Source: CALFXN01 sp937957815
GTDB taxonomy: Bacteria; Synergistota; Synergistia; Synergistales; Aminobacteriaceae
NCBI GenBank assembly: GCA_036788195.1
Contig: DAIQNX010000044.1
Coordinates: 1 to 23,779 of the forward strand
Direction of reading: 5' to 3'
Length of the DNA stretch: 23,779 nucleotides
Both the position numbers and the translations under genes were made by a program. Positions 13,147 through 21,572 of this stretch are shown one piece after another. The stretch's first letter is position 1; the number at the start of each line of letters is the position of its first letter. A model generated the notes under the pieces. It worked only from the letters and a program-made list of their open reading frames with translations. It searched no databases and was not told the DNA's origin.

Positions 13147-14235
13147 ATGAAAACTTCAGGTGGTCCTCTCATGTCCCGACACGGCCCGATGATAGCGGGC
13201 GCCGTGATCGGTGCGCTCGCGGCATATCTCGTGAAATCCGGCAACCCCGGCAATATGGGAATCTGCGTCGCCTGTTTCACCCGCGACATCGCGGGCGCGC
13301 TCGGGCTTCACCGGGCGGCGGTCGTCCAGTATCTCCGGCCCGAGATCGCGGGGTTCGTCATCGGAGCGTTCCTGTCGGCGCTCGTTTTCGGCGAGTATTC
13401 GCCCCGGAGCGGTTCGTCTCCGGTGGTGCGCTTCTTCCTCGGCGTCTTCGCGATGATCGGGGCGCTCATCTTCCTCGGCTGCCCGTGGCGGGCGTATCTT
13501 CGCCTCGCCGGCGGCGACTGGAACGCGATCGCGGGAATCGCCGGGCTCGCCGCCGGTGTCGTGATCGGCATCGTCTTCCTCTGGAACGGATTCACCCTCG
13601 GTCGCGCGCACGCGACATCGAAAGTTTCCGGACTCATGATGCCGCTCGCGGCCGTCGCGATTCTCGCGCTGCTCGTCCTGCAGCCGACATTCGGCAAAGA
13701 CGGAACGGGGCCGATCTTCTTCTCGAAGGAAGGCCCCGGAGCCGCGCACGCGCCGCTCATGATCTCGCTCGGCGCGGGGCTCCTCGTCGGGTGGCTCGCG
13801 CAGCGCACGCGCTTTTGCACCGTCGGCGCGATACGCGATCTCGTCATGCTCCGGGACTCGCACCTCTTCCGGGGCGTTCTCGCGTTCATCGTCGCCGCGC
13901 TCGCGACGAACCTCGCGCTCGGGCAGTTCCACGCGGGGTTCGAGAAACAGCCCGTCGCGCACGTGAATACGCTCTGGAACTTCCTCGGAATGACGCTTTC
14001 GGGCCTCGCGTTCACGCTCGCGGGCGGTTGCCCGGGACGTCAGCTCATCATGAGCGGCGAGGGGGATGGCGACGCGGGTGTGTTCATCCTCGGGATGCTC
14101 GTCGGTGCGGCGTTCGCGCACAATTTCAGCCTCGCGTCGTCTGGGGCCGGGATTACAGCGTTCGCTCCGGCTGCGTTCGCGGTCGGGATAGTCTTCTGCC
14201 TCGCGGTCGGCTTCCTGTCGCGCGACAGGGTGTAG
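13147..14235 (+). CDS. yedE: YedE/FdhT-type selenium or sulfur transport membrane protein
   Basis: A 362-residue polytopic membrane protein of the YeeE/YedE (sulphur transport, DUF395) family, closest in pattern to the selenium-associated YedE/FdhT group. Near the N-terminus GNPGNMGICVACFTRDIAGA and RPEIAGFVIGAF are the characteristic blocks. Conserved cysteines sit in MGICVACF, FLGCPWRAYLR, RTRFCTVGAIRD and AGGCPGRQLIMSGEGD, the repeated Cys-containing half-sites that pass sulfur species in the thiosulfate transporter relatives. About nine membrane segments are seen. The ATG at 13147 has AGGGTGG upstream; an ATG at 13171, also with AGGTGG upstream, is an alternative. It is 13 bp upstream of the TusA-like gene, the classic pair. 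The likely role is uptake of a selenium or reduced sulfur compound; which one is not decided by the sequence. Confidence 0.85.
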   Translation: MKTSGGPLMSRHGPMIAGAVIGALAAYLVKSGNPGNMGICVACFTRDIAGALGLHRAAVVQYLRPEIAGFVIGAFLSALVFGEYSPRSGSSPVVRFFLGVFAMIGALIFLGCPWRAYLRLAGGDWNAIAGIAGLAAGVVIGIVFLWNGFTLGRAHATSKVSGLMMPLAAVAILALLVLQPTFGKDGTGPIFFSKEGPGAAHAPLMISLGAGLLVGWLAQRTRFCTVGAIRDLVMLRDSHLFRGVLAFIVAALATNLALGQFHAGFEKQPVAHVNTLWNFLGMTLSGLAFTLAGGCPGRQLIMSGEGDGDAGVFILGMLVGAAFAHNFSLASSGAGITAFAPAAFAVGIVFCLAVGFLSRDRV

Positions 14236-14248
14236 GAGGGATCGGACG

Positions 14249-14467
14249 ATGACTGACGCAACGATCGTCGACGCCCGCGGGCTCTCGTGTCCCGAGCCGG
14301 TGGTTCGGACGAGGAAGGCGCTCGCCGCCCTCGCGGAAGGACGAGTGGACGTTCTCGTCGATACGGTGACATCCCGGGAAAACGTCTCGCGCTATGCGAG
14401 ATCGCAGGGATGGACCGCAGAAGTGAAAGATGAAGGCGACCACTTCGTCGTATCGCTGAGAAAATAG
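14249..14467 (+). CDS. TusA/SirA-like sulfur carrier (YedF N-terminal type)
   Basis: A 72-residue protein of the TusA family. The motif GLSCPEPVVRTRKAL contains the CPxP signature with the carrier cysteine at residue 14, and the C-terminal half follows the TusA fold (beta strands ending in GDHFVVSLRK). An AGGAGG RBS lies 7 nt before the ATG. It is translated right after yedE, as in many genomes. Full selenium-associated YedF proteins are about 200 residues with an extra C-terminal domain; here only the TusA domain is present. It probably accepts the chalcogen delivered by the YedE permease as a persulfide or selenopersulfide. Confidence 0.85.
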   Translation: MTDATIVDARGLSCPEPVVRTRKALAALAEGRVDVLVDTVTSRENVSRYARSQGWTAEVKDEGDHFVVSLRK

Positions 14468-14477
14468 GACCGAAAAG

Positions 14478-14519
14478 AAAGAGGGACCCCGCGCGATTCC
14501 GAGCGGGGCCCCTCTTTAT
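14478..14519 (+). terminator. Rho-independent terminator after the yedE-tusA operon
   Basis: AAAGAGGGACCCCGC (14478-14492) pairs with GCGGGGCCCCTCTTT (14503-14517) with a single mismatch and a 10-nt loop, ending in the T-run of the stem. It starts 11 bp after the tusA stop. Confidence 0.9.
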
Positions 14520-14624
14520 GCGTCATGCGTCCGGTCCGCTTCTGCCCCCGCCGAAGGAGCGTCAGCGCTTCGATGCGGCGAGAAGAAAACCACATTTCGC
14601 TCTCGCTTCGGAAGCCGTCGTAAG

Positions 14625-14649
14625 AAAACGGCGCCGTGTATCGGCGCCG
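14625..14649 (-). terminator. Rho-independent terminator of the urocanase-homologue operon
   Basis: On the minus strand CGGCGCCG-ATACA-CGGCGCCG (14649-14629) is followed directly by TTTTCTT. It lies about 95 bp past the stop of the urocanase homologue and closes the leftward operon. The stretches 14518-14624 and 14650-14744 around it hold no gene I can support. Confidence 0.9.
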
Positions 14650-14744
14650 CGCGATGGGAATGCATGAATGCATCGAAGACGAGAGGATAGGACTGCACTG
14701 TTCTGGAATCACCTCACCTTGACGCATCAATCTTCATGCTTCGA

Positions 14745-16469
14745 TCAAGGCCCGTTGGTCACTTTCTCCGCCGGTTCCCACCACAACGGAATCCTTATGG
14801 ATTCCTTGGTCAATCTTCCGTTCCCCATCGCCACGTCACGCGCCGCGGCGAACCCCGCCTGCGCATGCCGAACCACTCCCATCCCCGAGTCGACGGTCAT
14901 GGCGACCTTCAAGCGCAGGTCGGCCTCTTCCGTCCCGTCGGCGATTTGCGTGACGGCCGTATGGACGGCCTCGCCCATGGAATAATTCGCCTGAATCGCG
15001 ATGAGATCGCACATCCCGCAGGCGTTCAGAAGGCCGTTGAGAATCGGCCAGTCCGCGATGAGGTCGCCTCCGTCGGGCATGTTCTCCGATTCGATCGTGG
15101 GGTTCACGATCGATCCCGAATCGAGGTTGTCTCTCGAGAATGCTACGGGGCCCCGTATCTCGCCTTTCCTGATAAGTTCGTTGACCGCCAGCGCGAAGGT
15201 CTTCCGTTGCCCGAATCCCATATAACAGATTCGCGCCGGGAGTGCCTCGATCGGCAGGTGTCTTCTCGCAAGAGGAATCCAACGGCCGATGACGGGGTCA
15301 TCTCCGAAAAGTTCCATCGCAAGCGAGTCCGTTCGCTCGAGGTCCTCGATTTCTCCGGATATGCACACCCACCGGAAGGATCCTCTGCCCTCGCAGAGAA
15401 GGGGACGTATATATTCGGACACGAACGACGGGAGCCGCATCGCCTGCTTCTCGGGCATGCCCGCGTCGCGGCATTCCTTGCGGATGCTCGTCCCGTACTC
15501 GAAAACCGGGATGCCTGCGTCGAGGTACTTCAGCATGGCGCGAAGCTGACGCCTCATGGTGGCCCGACTCTTCTCGAGGTACGTCTCGGGGACTGATCCG
15601 CGAAGCTCCTGCGCCTGTTCGGGCGTATATCCCGAAGGAATATACGCCTTCGGGTCGTGGCAGGGGCACATCTCCGTCATGATGTCCGGCATGAATCCCT
15701 TTTCGTACGCTTCCTCGAAACAGTCCGCCGCGTTTCCCACGACGCCGAAGGAGCGAGGGGTTCCGGATCGCGAGCACATCTTGGCGGCCCCGATCGCCTC
15801 ATCCATTCCATCGACTATCTCGTCCAGGTACCCGCGACGGATGCGCCGCTCCATGATGGCGCGATCGGCGTCGACGACGATCGTTATGCCGCCGTGGAGC
15901 TTCATCGCCCACGTCTGGTTGCCTCCCATCCCGCCCGCGCCGGCCGTGAGAAGGATCCTGTTCTCCAGAGCGCCGTCGTAATGCTTGATCGCCACGGCGG
16001 CCAGCGTCTCGAACGTGCTCTCGATGACGCCTTGCGTTCCGATGTATTCCCATGGCGCGGCCGTGTATTGCGCGAACATCGTGAGGTTTTTCGCTTCGAG
16101 AGCGCGGAAGGTCTCCCACGAGGGTCGAACGATGTTGGCCGTCGCCATCACCACGATGGGCGAATACCTGTGCGTCCTGAAGACCGCGACCGGCATGCCC
16201 GATTGAACGACGAGCGTTTCGTCGTCATCGAGTTCTCGAAGGGCGTTGACGATCGCGTGATAGCTCTCCCAGTTTCTGACGCATTTCCCGTTTCCGCCGT
16301 AGACGAGCAACCGTTCGGGATGCTCGGCGTTTTCCATCGTGTTTTCGAGCATTCGCAGAATCGATTCCTGTCTCCATCCCCTGCATCGCAGGAGGGATCC
16401 CCTCTGCGCCTTCACATCGTACAGAATCTTCGCCTTCTCCGTCATGAGCTCAACGCCTTCCCGCTTCAT
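14745..16469 (-). CDS. Divergent urocanate hydratase family protein
   Basis: A 574-residue protein clearly of the urocanase family: LLVYGGNGKCVRNWESY, LVVQSGMPVAVFRTH, IGTQGV, the NAD-binding TAGAGGMGGNQTWAMKLHGG, FVSEYIRPLLCEG followed by FRWVCISGEIEDL, and GFGQR. These enzymes use bound NAD as an electrophile to hydrate urocanate to imidazolonepropionate. Several signature positions differ from true HutU: YGNNIR is YGTSIR, RDHLDSGSVASPNRETE is RDNLDSGSIVNPTIESE, and the HHGGGVGMGxSxHxG loop is replaced by a stretch reading IQANYSMGEAVH. The substrate is therefore probably not plain urocanate; homologues acting on thiourocanate are known in this family. The start could instead be the ATG at 16445. 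It is last in the operon, 60 bp after the regulator, with no hutH, hutI or hutG nearby. Confidence 0.85.
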   Translation of the reverse strand: MKREGVELMTEKAKILYDVKAQRGSLLRCRGWRQESILRMLENTMENAEHPERLLVYGGNGKCVRNWESYHAIVNALRELDDDETLVVQSGMPVAVFRTHRYSPIVVMATANIVRPSWETFRALEAKNLTMFAQYTAAPWEYIGTQGVIESTFETLAAVAIKHYDGALENRILLTAGAGGMGGNQTWAMKLHGGITIVVDADRAIMERRIRRGYLDEIVDGMDEAIGAAKMCSRSGTPRSFGVVGNAADCFEEAYEKGFMPDIMTEMCPCHDPKAYIPSGYTPEQAQELRGSVPETYLEKSRATMRRQLRAMLKYLDAGIPVFEYGTSIRKECRDAGMPEKQAMRLPSFVSEYIRPLLCEGRGSFRWVCISGEIEDLERTDSLAMELFGDDPVIGRWIPLARRHLPIEALPARICYMGFGQRKTFALAVNELIRKGEIRGPVAFSRDNLDSGSIVNPTIESENMPDGGDLIADWPILNGLLNACGMCDLIAIQANYSMGEAVHTAVTQIADGTEEADLRLKVAMTVDSGMGVVRHAQAGFAAARDVAMGNGRLTKESIRIPLWWEPAEKVTNGP

Positions 16470-16529
16470 GATCCTGGTTCTCGGTTCTCCTGCGAGTATG
16501 GGCTACCGTCCCGTCAATCCGGCATCGAT

Positions 16530-19500
16530 TCAGATGTCCATGGCGCCGTCGGAAATCTTTTTCAGGAACTCGACCCGGTGCGGGACGGGGAGGCTTTCGT
16601 ACAACGCCATCGCCTCTTCGGCATACGCCGGGGAGGCTTTGTCGCACACCCCGGAGAGGAGACGACGCTTTCCGGTTTTTTCGGCGATTGCCGCCACGTA
16701 GGTTTTCGCCATCGCCTGCACGGCCGACCAGGATCGCTTCCGGATGGGATTGCAGAGAATATCGCCGCGCTCGAGCGAACGGCGCGCCTGTTCGAAATTT
16801 CCCCGTCGCGCGTCGACAATCGCTTTCATGCTGTACAGGATCGAGCCGCAGCGCCCTCCCCGCGATCGTTCGAAGATCTCTATGCCCTTGTCGACATGGT
16901 CGTACAGGAGATCGAAATTCCGCATGTCGAGGGCTACATCCGCCGCGTGCGCGTGGAAATGGCCGCATCCCCAGACGAAATCGGCCTCTTCGCATCCTCG
17001 AACGCATCGTTCGAAGCATTCGAGCGCCTCGGTCAATTCGCCGCGCCAGTGGTGCATTTCGCCGATATAGCACCATGCCGACAGGATGCAGAGCGGGTAA
17101 TGCTTTCCCACTTCGCGGAGAAGTTCGAACACCGCGATCGACTGTCGGAACGCCTTTTCCGCGAGACGATGATCGCCCTTGAGCTGCAAGGCGACTCCGA
17201 TGAAGCGAAGCGCGACTCCGGCGTAATCGTCGCGCCCGGTCTCCCTCGACACGCGGAGCATCTCGCGGGCGCACGGAAGAAGCTGCTCCCAGTTGTCCGT
17301 TTGCAGGTAATTGTGTCCCACGTGCTGGAGGCACCGGATCTTGATCTCGTCGAAACCGTTCTTTTCGGCGATCCGCAGCGCCCTGTTGATGAACGTCCTG
17401 CCTTCCCGGTACTGTCCCCACCCGATATGGTATCCGCCTCGAAGCTCGAGATACGTTCCTTCCATCCGCAGGACTTCCGGCACGTTTTCTTCCTTCCTGT
17501 TGAGGACATGCAACAGATCGCGCACCTGATCCATTCTCTGTTCCGTATCGAGCCGACTGCTGTAGGGCATCAGAAAGGAGCGGAAGATCCAGTCCGGAGC
17601 CATCGGGAAAAGCTCGTGATTCAGCGTTATGTTGAAGTACATCTCCTTCAAATTCTGTTCCAGCGCCTTCTCGTGGAGTCCCGCCTGGACGTAGTGATGG
17701 CACAACGCCGCGCTGAGAGACGGGTTCCACACTTCCGGACGATAGGCTTCGGAAAGGATATGCCCGATCCGTCTGTGGAGAACCTCTCGGCGAAACAGGG
17801 GGAGAGAGCCGTACACGCATTCTCTGATCTTCTCATGACGGAAGCCGAGGCACGCGATTCCGTCGCCGCCGATGCCTTCTTCGACCAATCCCTTTCGTAG
17901 CATCTTCTCGGCGATGACGGTCACCCGAAGCGAGGTTTCCTCCATGACGCTTGCGAGAACGGAAAGCGACGTCGGTTGAGGAAATAGGGAGAGCACCTGC
18001 AGAAACCTCTTTTCCTGTTCCCTCATCGCTCCCATCCTCGTCAGGATCGCGGCCCCCAGATCCCCCTTCCAATTGCCGTTCACGTCATCCGCGAGGCAAC
18101 GAACCAGTTCCACGAGGAGCAACGGCAATCCCTCGCTCTCCCGCTGGAAGAAGTCTTCGCCCTTTTCCTCGATTCGCTCCTCGCGAAGGTGCACCCGACA
18201 GAAGCGCAATGTCTCGTCCTTCGTGAAGGGCGGCAGGGCGAATGAGAGATAGTCCAGGGAATTCGTTCGCCGCAGGCGACCGAAGAGCGCATCCTGCGTC
18301 TCAACGCCCTCCGGACGACTCGTCGCGAACACGCTCGTCGCAACGCGCATGGACGCGAGGAACGAATGAAGCAGTTGCAAAGACTGGGAGTCGAACCAAT
18401 GCAGATCCTCGAACACCATGACGAGACACCGCGGTCCGGCGATCTCGAGCGCTATGTCGGAAAGGGTTTTTCCGAGCAAAGGAGGATCGCTTTCGGACAT
18501 GAGGCCCATATCGCATGTGGAATTGAATTTCCTCTTGTGCGCCAACTCGGGGAAGGCGCCGCCGATCGCGGCGAGCTCGACCGGATTGAGAGGCAGTGTC
18601 GACATGTCGAACATCCCCGCCATGTGCGCCACGAACTTCCTCCACGGAGCGAACGGAAACGGTTGGTCGGCCTGATACCCCTGAACGGTGAAAACGATCT
18701 TTCGTTCGTCCGGGATCGACGAAACCGCTTTGCGCACGAGCGAGGTCTTTCCCACTCCGGGTTCTCCGTGGATGAAGACCACCTTGGGGCTATCCGTCGT
18801 CCGAGAGAGAAAGTCCGCGATATCGGACATCGCTTTTTCGCGGCCGCAGAAATGCTCCGCATCCTCATCGGCGGTCCTTTTCCTGATCGTTTTCTTTGAA
18901 AAGACATCCCGAAAGAACGATTCCGCTCGAGCGCTCGGCGCAAGTCCGAGCGCTTCGTCGAGGCGCTTTCGATACGTCGAGAACAACTCCATCGCCTTCG
19001 CCGACCGACCCTGGCGGATATGAAGTTCGATCAACTCCATGACCGAATCCTCGTCGAAAGGATCGAGATCGAGCAGGGCGTCGAGCGAGTCGTGCAATTC
19101 GACGAAATTCTCCGCCTCGTACCCCGCCTCGATCCGCAAACGGAGTTGGTCCGTCAGTTTTTTCCTGATCGGCATCTCATGGCTCGCGATCCATTCGTCG
19201 AACTGCGGGCTATCGGAAATCCGAAATCCGCTCATAAACTTTCCATAAATATTGCCGGGAATCGGAGTCGCGAGGTCGGGAAGCAGCGTGATGGCGTCGA
19301 GATCGCATCGACACGGGCCTATCCGAATGGTTTTTCTGGTGTCCATGAGGATGGCCGACGGGGCGACCTTGTTCAGGACATACAAGGCGCTGCGCAGGCT
19401 GTTCTGCGCAGCGCCTTCTTCCTTGTCCGGCCAGAGCATCGAACAGAGCGCGTCGCGGCTTGCGCGTTTTTCGATCGCGAGATAATACGTTATCGCCTCG

Positions 19501-19580
19501 GCCTTGCGCAACGGAAAGGCGACGCGATTGCCGTCGATATCGACATACGGCGCTCCCAGCACATGAATCGATACGGTCAT
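16530..19580 (-). CDS. BTAD-STAND-TPR transcriptional regulator
   Basis: A 1016-residue multidomain regulator. Residues 1-90 form an OmpR-type winged helix seen in SARP-like proteins (IHVLGAPYVDIDG, FPLRKAEAITYYL, ALCSMLWPD, NSLRSALYVLNK). Residues about 95-245 are a bacterial transcriptional activator domain (DLDPFDEDSVMELIELHIRQG is diagnostic). Residues about 260-560 form a STAND/AAA-type NTPase with Walker A GEPGVGKTSLV near 271 and Walker B LVMVFEDLHW near 388. The remaining 450 residues are tetratricopeptide-like helical repeats. No C-terminal LuxR HTH is seen, so DNA binding should be N-terminal. A GGGGAGAG RBS lies about 8 nt before the ATG. It sits inside the operon between dctM and the urocanase homologue, and probably activates this operon in response to its substrate. 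Confidence 0.85.
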   Translation of the reverse strand: MTVSIHVLGAPYVDIDGNRVAFPLRKAEAITYYLAIEKRASRDALCSMLWPDKEEGAAQNSLRSALYVLNKVAPSAILMDTRKTIRIGPCRCDLDAITLLPDLATPIPGNIYGKFMSGFRISDSPQFDEWIASHEMPIRKKLTDQLRLRIEAGYEAENFVELHDSLDALLDLDPFDEDSVMELIELHIRQGRSAKAMELFSTYRKRLDEALGLAPSARAESFFRDVFSKKTIRKRTADEDAEHFCGREKAMSDIADFLSRTTDSPKVVFIHGEPGVGKTSLVRKAVSSIPDERKIVFTVQGYQADQPFPFAPWRKFVAHMAGMFDMSTLPLNPVELAAIGGAFPELAHKRKFNSTCDMGLMSESDPPLLGKTLSDIALEIAGPRCLVMVFEDLHWFDSQSLQLLHSFLASMRVATSVFATSRPEGVETQDALFGRLRRTNSLDYLSFALPPFTKDETLRFCRVHLREERIEEKGEDFFQRESEGLPLLLVELVRCLADDVNGNWKGDLGAAILTRMGAMREQEKRFLQVLSLFPQPTSLSVLASVMEETSLRVTVIAEKMLRKGLVEEGIGGDGIACLGFRHEKIRECVYGSLPLFRREVLHRRIGHILSEAYRPEVWNPSLSAALCHHYVQAGLHEKALEQNLKEMYFNITLNHELFPMAPDWIFRSFLMPYSSRLDTEQRMDQVRDLLHVLNRKEENVPEVLRMEGTYLELRGGYHIGWGQYREGRTFINRALRIAEKNGFDEIKIRCLQHVGHNYLQTDNWEQLLPCAREMLRVSRETGRDDYAGVALRFIGVALQLKGDHRLAEKAFRQSIAVFELLREVGKHYPLCILSAWCYIGEMHHWRGELTEALECFERCVRGCEEADFVWGCGHFHAHAADVALDMRNFDLLYDHVDKGIEIFERSRGGRCGSILYSMKAIVDARRGNFEQARRSLERGDILCNPIRKRSWSAVQAMAKTYVAAIAEKTGKRRLLSGVCDKASPAYAEEAMALYESLPVPHRVEFLKKISDGAMDI

Positions 19581-19628
19581 GACGGAACTCTCCCCTGAAC
19601 GCGATACCCTTCGGAACGTTGTCCCTTC

Positions 19629-20915
19629 TTATTTCATGATATTGACGAGCCCCATGCTCAGCACGGGCAAGTAGGTGATCAAAAAGAGATCGATAATCAT
19701 AACTATCAAAAATGGTAATATAGCCTTTGATATTCTTTCTATGCTTTCACCTGATATGGCGGATGCAACGAATAGATTTATCCCGTATGGAGGAGTAAAG
19801 AAACCTATGGCAAAATTAACTGTTTCTATTACGCCGAAATGTATCGGATTGATTCCGATCGACTTCACTATAGGAAGCAGTATAGGTGTCAACACGATGA
19901 CGGCGACGAGATTTTCCATGAAGCATCCGACGAAAAGCAGCAATATATTGATCACGAGCATTATGATTATGGGGCTGTTGGAAAAGCCGATGATGATTTT
20001 AGCGATATATGCCGGAATCTGCGCCATCGACAGATAATTCGAGAACGCCATCGAAAGCCCGATCATGAACTCGGTCGCTCCGTTGATCAGGGCGGTCTCC
20101 TTGAGGCATTGATAGACGTCCTTCCATTCGAGCTCCCTGTACACGTATTTTCCCATCACGAACGCATAGACGCACGCAACCACCGCGGCTTCGGTAGGAG
20201 TGAAGATGCCTCCGTAGATACCCCCGAGGATGATGATCGGCACCATGAGCGCGCCCGTCGCTTCTTTCAGCGCCTTCACGAACCTGGCGGCCGAGAATCG
20301 CTCCGACGACACGGGATATTTTCTCTTTTTCGCTACGACGTAGCACACGAACATGAGAGATAAGCCGATGAGAATCCCGGGCACGATTCCGGCGATGAAG
20401 AGATCCCCGATCGAAGACTGCGTGACGACGCCGTACACAACGAAGGCGATGCTGGGAGGAATGATCACTCCGAGCGTTCCCGAGGCCGCGGTCAATGCCG
20501 CCGCGATATTTCTGTCGTATCCTCGCTCGTTCATCGCGGGAATCATGAAGGAACCGATGGCCGACACGGTCGCGGGGCCGGACCCCGATATCGACGCGAA
20601 GAACATGCAGGCCATGACCGTCACCATGCCCAAGCCGCCGATGATGAAGCCCACGACGCTTTCGGCGAGATTGACGAGCCGTCGCGCGATTCCGCCGCGA
20701 CACATGAGCGCGCCGGCGAGAATGAAGAAGGGAATGGCGAGCAGCGGAAAGCTGTCCAGCCCTGTGAACGCCTTCTGCGCGATCATTATCAGAGGAATCT
20801 TGGTCGTGAGCAGCATCGTGATGGCGGTTCCCAATCCCAGGGCGATCCCGATGGGAATGCCGATTCCTATGAATAGAAACAACAAAGAGAAAATCAATAT
20901 GCTACCGAATGCCAT
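19629..20915 (-). CDS. TRAP transporter large permease subunit (DctM family)
   Basis: A 428-residue membrane protein with about 12 membrane segments, the ion-coupled channel subunit of a TRAP transporter. Typical DctM blocks are FPLLAIPFFILAGALM, FFASISGSGPATVSAIGSFMIPAM, GTLGVIIPPSIAFVVYG, GGIFTPTEAAVVACVYA and FFTPPYGINLFVASAI. The ATG at 20915 has GGGGTG upstream. It follows the small permease by about 40 bp. The segment covering the last 120 codons (about 19660-20030) is much richer in A and T than the surrounding genes. Confidence 0.93.
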   Translation of the reverse strand: MAFGSILIFSLLFLFIGIGIPIGIALGLGTAITMLLTTKIPLIMIAQKAFTGLDSFPLLAIPFFILAGALMCRGGIARRLVNLAESVVGFIIGGLGMVTVMACMFFASISGSGPATVSAIGSFMIPAMNERGYDRNIAAALTAASGTLGVIIPPSIAFVVYGVVTQSSIGDLFIAGIVPGILIGLSLMFVCYVVAKKRKYPVSSERFSAARFVKALKEATGALMVPIIILGGIYGGIFTPTEAAVVACVYAFVMGKYVYRELEWKDVYQCLKETALINGATEFMIGLSMAFSNYLSMAQIPAYIAKIIIGFSNSPIIIMLVINILLLFVGCFMENLVAVIVLTPILLPIVKSIGINPIHFGVIETVNFAIGFFTPPYGINLFVASAISGESIERISKAILPFLIVMIIDLFLITYLPVLSMGLVNIMK

Positions 20916-20954
20916 CGCTATGCACCCCGATCTGTTTCAACGATTCTGAATACA

Positions 20955-21464
20955 TCAATACAGGTCACCTATCGGGTCTTTTTCTTTTTTAAAGTATGTA
21001 TGATCGTTTATTTTAATCATTTCTATGAGAACTCGCACAGCCATGAGCAGCGCCCCGACGGGAACGGACGCATATGCATAGCCGATGGGGACTTGCATTG
21101 CGGGCGAGAGCTGGTTTCTGACGAGGAGGATGGACGCGAGCTTCATCCCCTGGTAGGCCAGGAAGACGCTGAACGAAAACCAGATCATCAGGATGAACAC
21201 TTCCATCGACTTGCGCGCTCCGGCAGGCAGTTTGTCGATGAACATCTGAACCCGGAAGTGGGTGCGCTCGCGCACGGCGTAGCTCGCGCCCACCCACGAC
21301 AGCCAGAGGAACAGGTAGCGAGCGAGTTCCTCGCTCCATGTCAGGGAATTCTGGAAGACGTATCGCATCACGACCTGGATGAATACCAGTATCGTCATGA
21401 ACGCAACACATGAAACCAAAAAATATTCTTCTATTCTATCTAAAAAATAAAACATTTTTTTCAT
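20955..21464 (-). CDS. TRAP transporter small permease subunit (DctQ family)
   Basis: A 169-residue protein with four membrane helices. The DctQ signature NSLTWSEELARYLFLWLSWVGASYAVRERTHFRV carries the family-typical E-E-x-x-R-Y-x-x-x-W pattern. A GGGGAG RBS lies 5 nt before the ATG. The gene comes after the internal terminator downstream of dctP. Both ends of the gene are AT-rich. Confidence 0.92.
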   Translation of the reverse strand: MKKMFYFLDRIEEYFLVSCVAFMTILVFIQVVMRYVFQNSLTWSEELARYLFLWLSWVGASYAVRERTHFRVQMFIDKLPAGARKSMEVFILMIWFSFSVFLAYQGMKLASILLVRNQLSPAMQVPIGYAYASVPVGALLMAVRVLIEMIKINDHTYFKKEKDPIGDLY

Positions 21465-21522
21465 AAATACTCCCCTCTGCTAAAAAATAAAATGTAATGC
21501 GTTTTATAAATAATAAAATAAA

Positions 21523-21561
21523 AAGCCCTATATCATCCAAAATGCGAACGATATAGGGCTT
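21523..21561 (-). terminator. Intrinsic terminator between dctP and dctQ
   Basis: A perfect 12-bp stem, AAGCCCTATATC (21523-21534) with GATATAGGGCTT (21550-21561) and a 15-nt loop, is followed on the minus strand by a T-rich tract (TTTTTATTTTATTATTT). It starts 11 bp after the dctP stop, in mid-operon. A partial terminator here would make binding protein mRNA more abundant than that of the permease. Confidence 0.85.
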
Positions 21562-21572
21562 CCGAGGGGATG

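Noticed and set aside
14745..16469. Naming this gene hutU
   Set aside because: Several family-signature active-site segments are changed, so the urocanate reaction is not supported.
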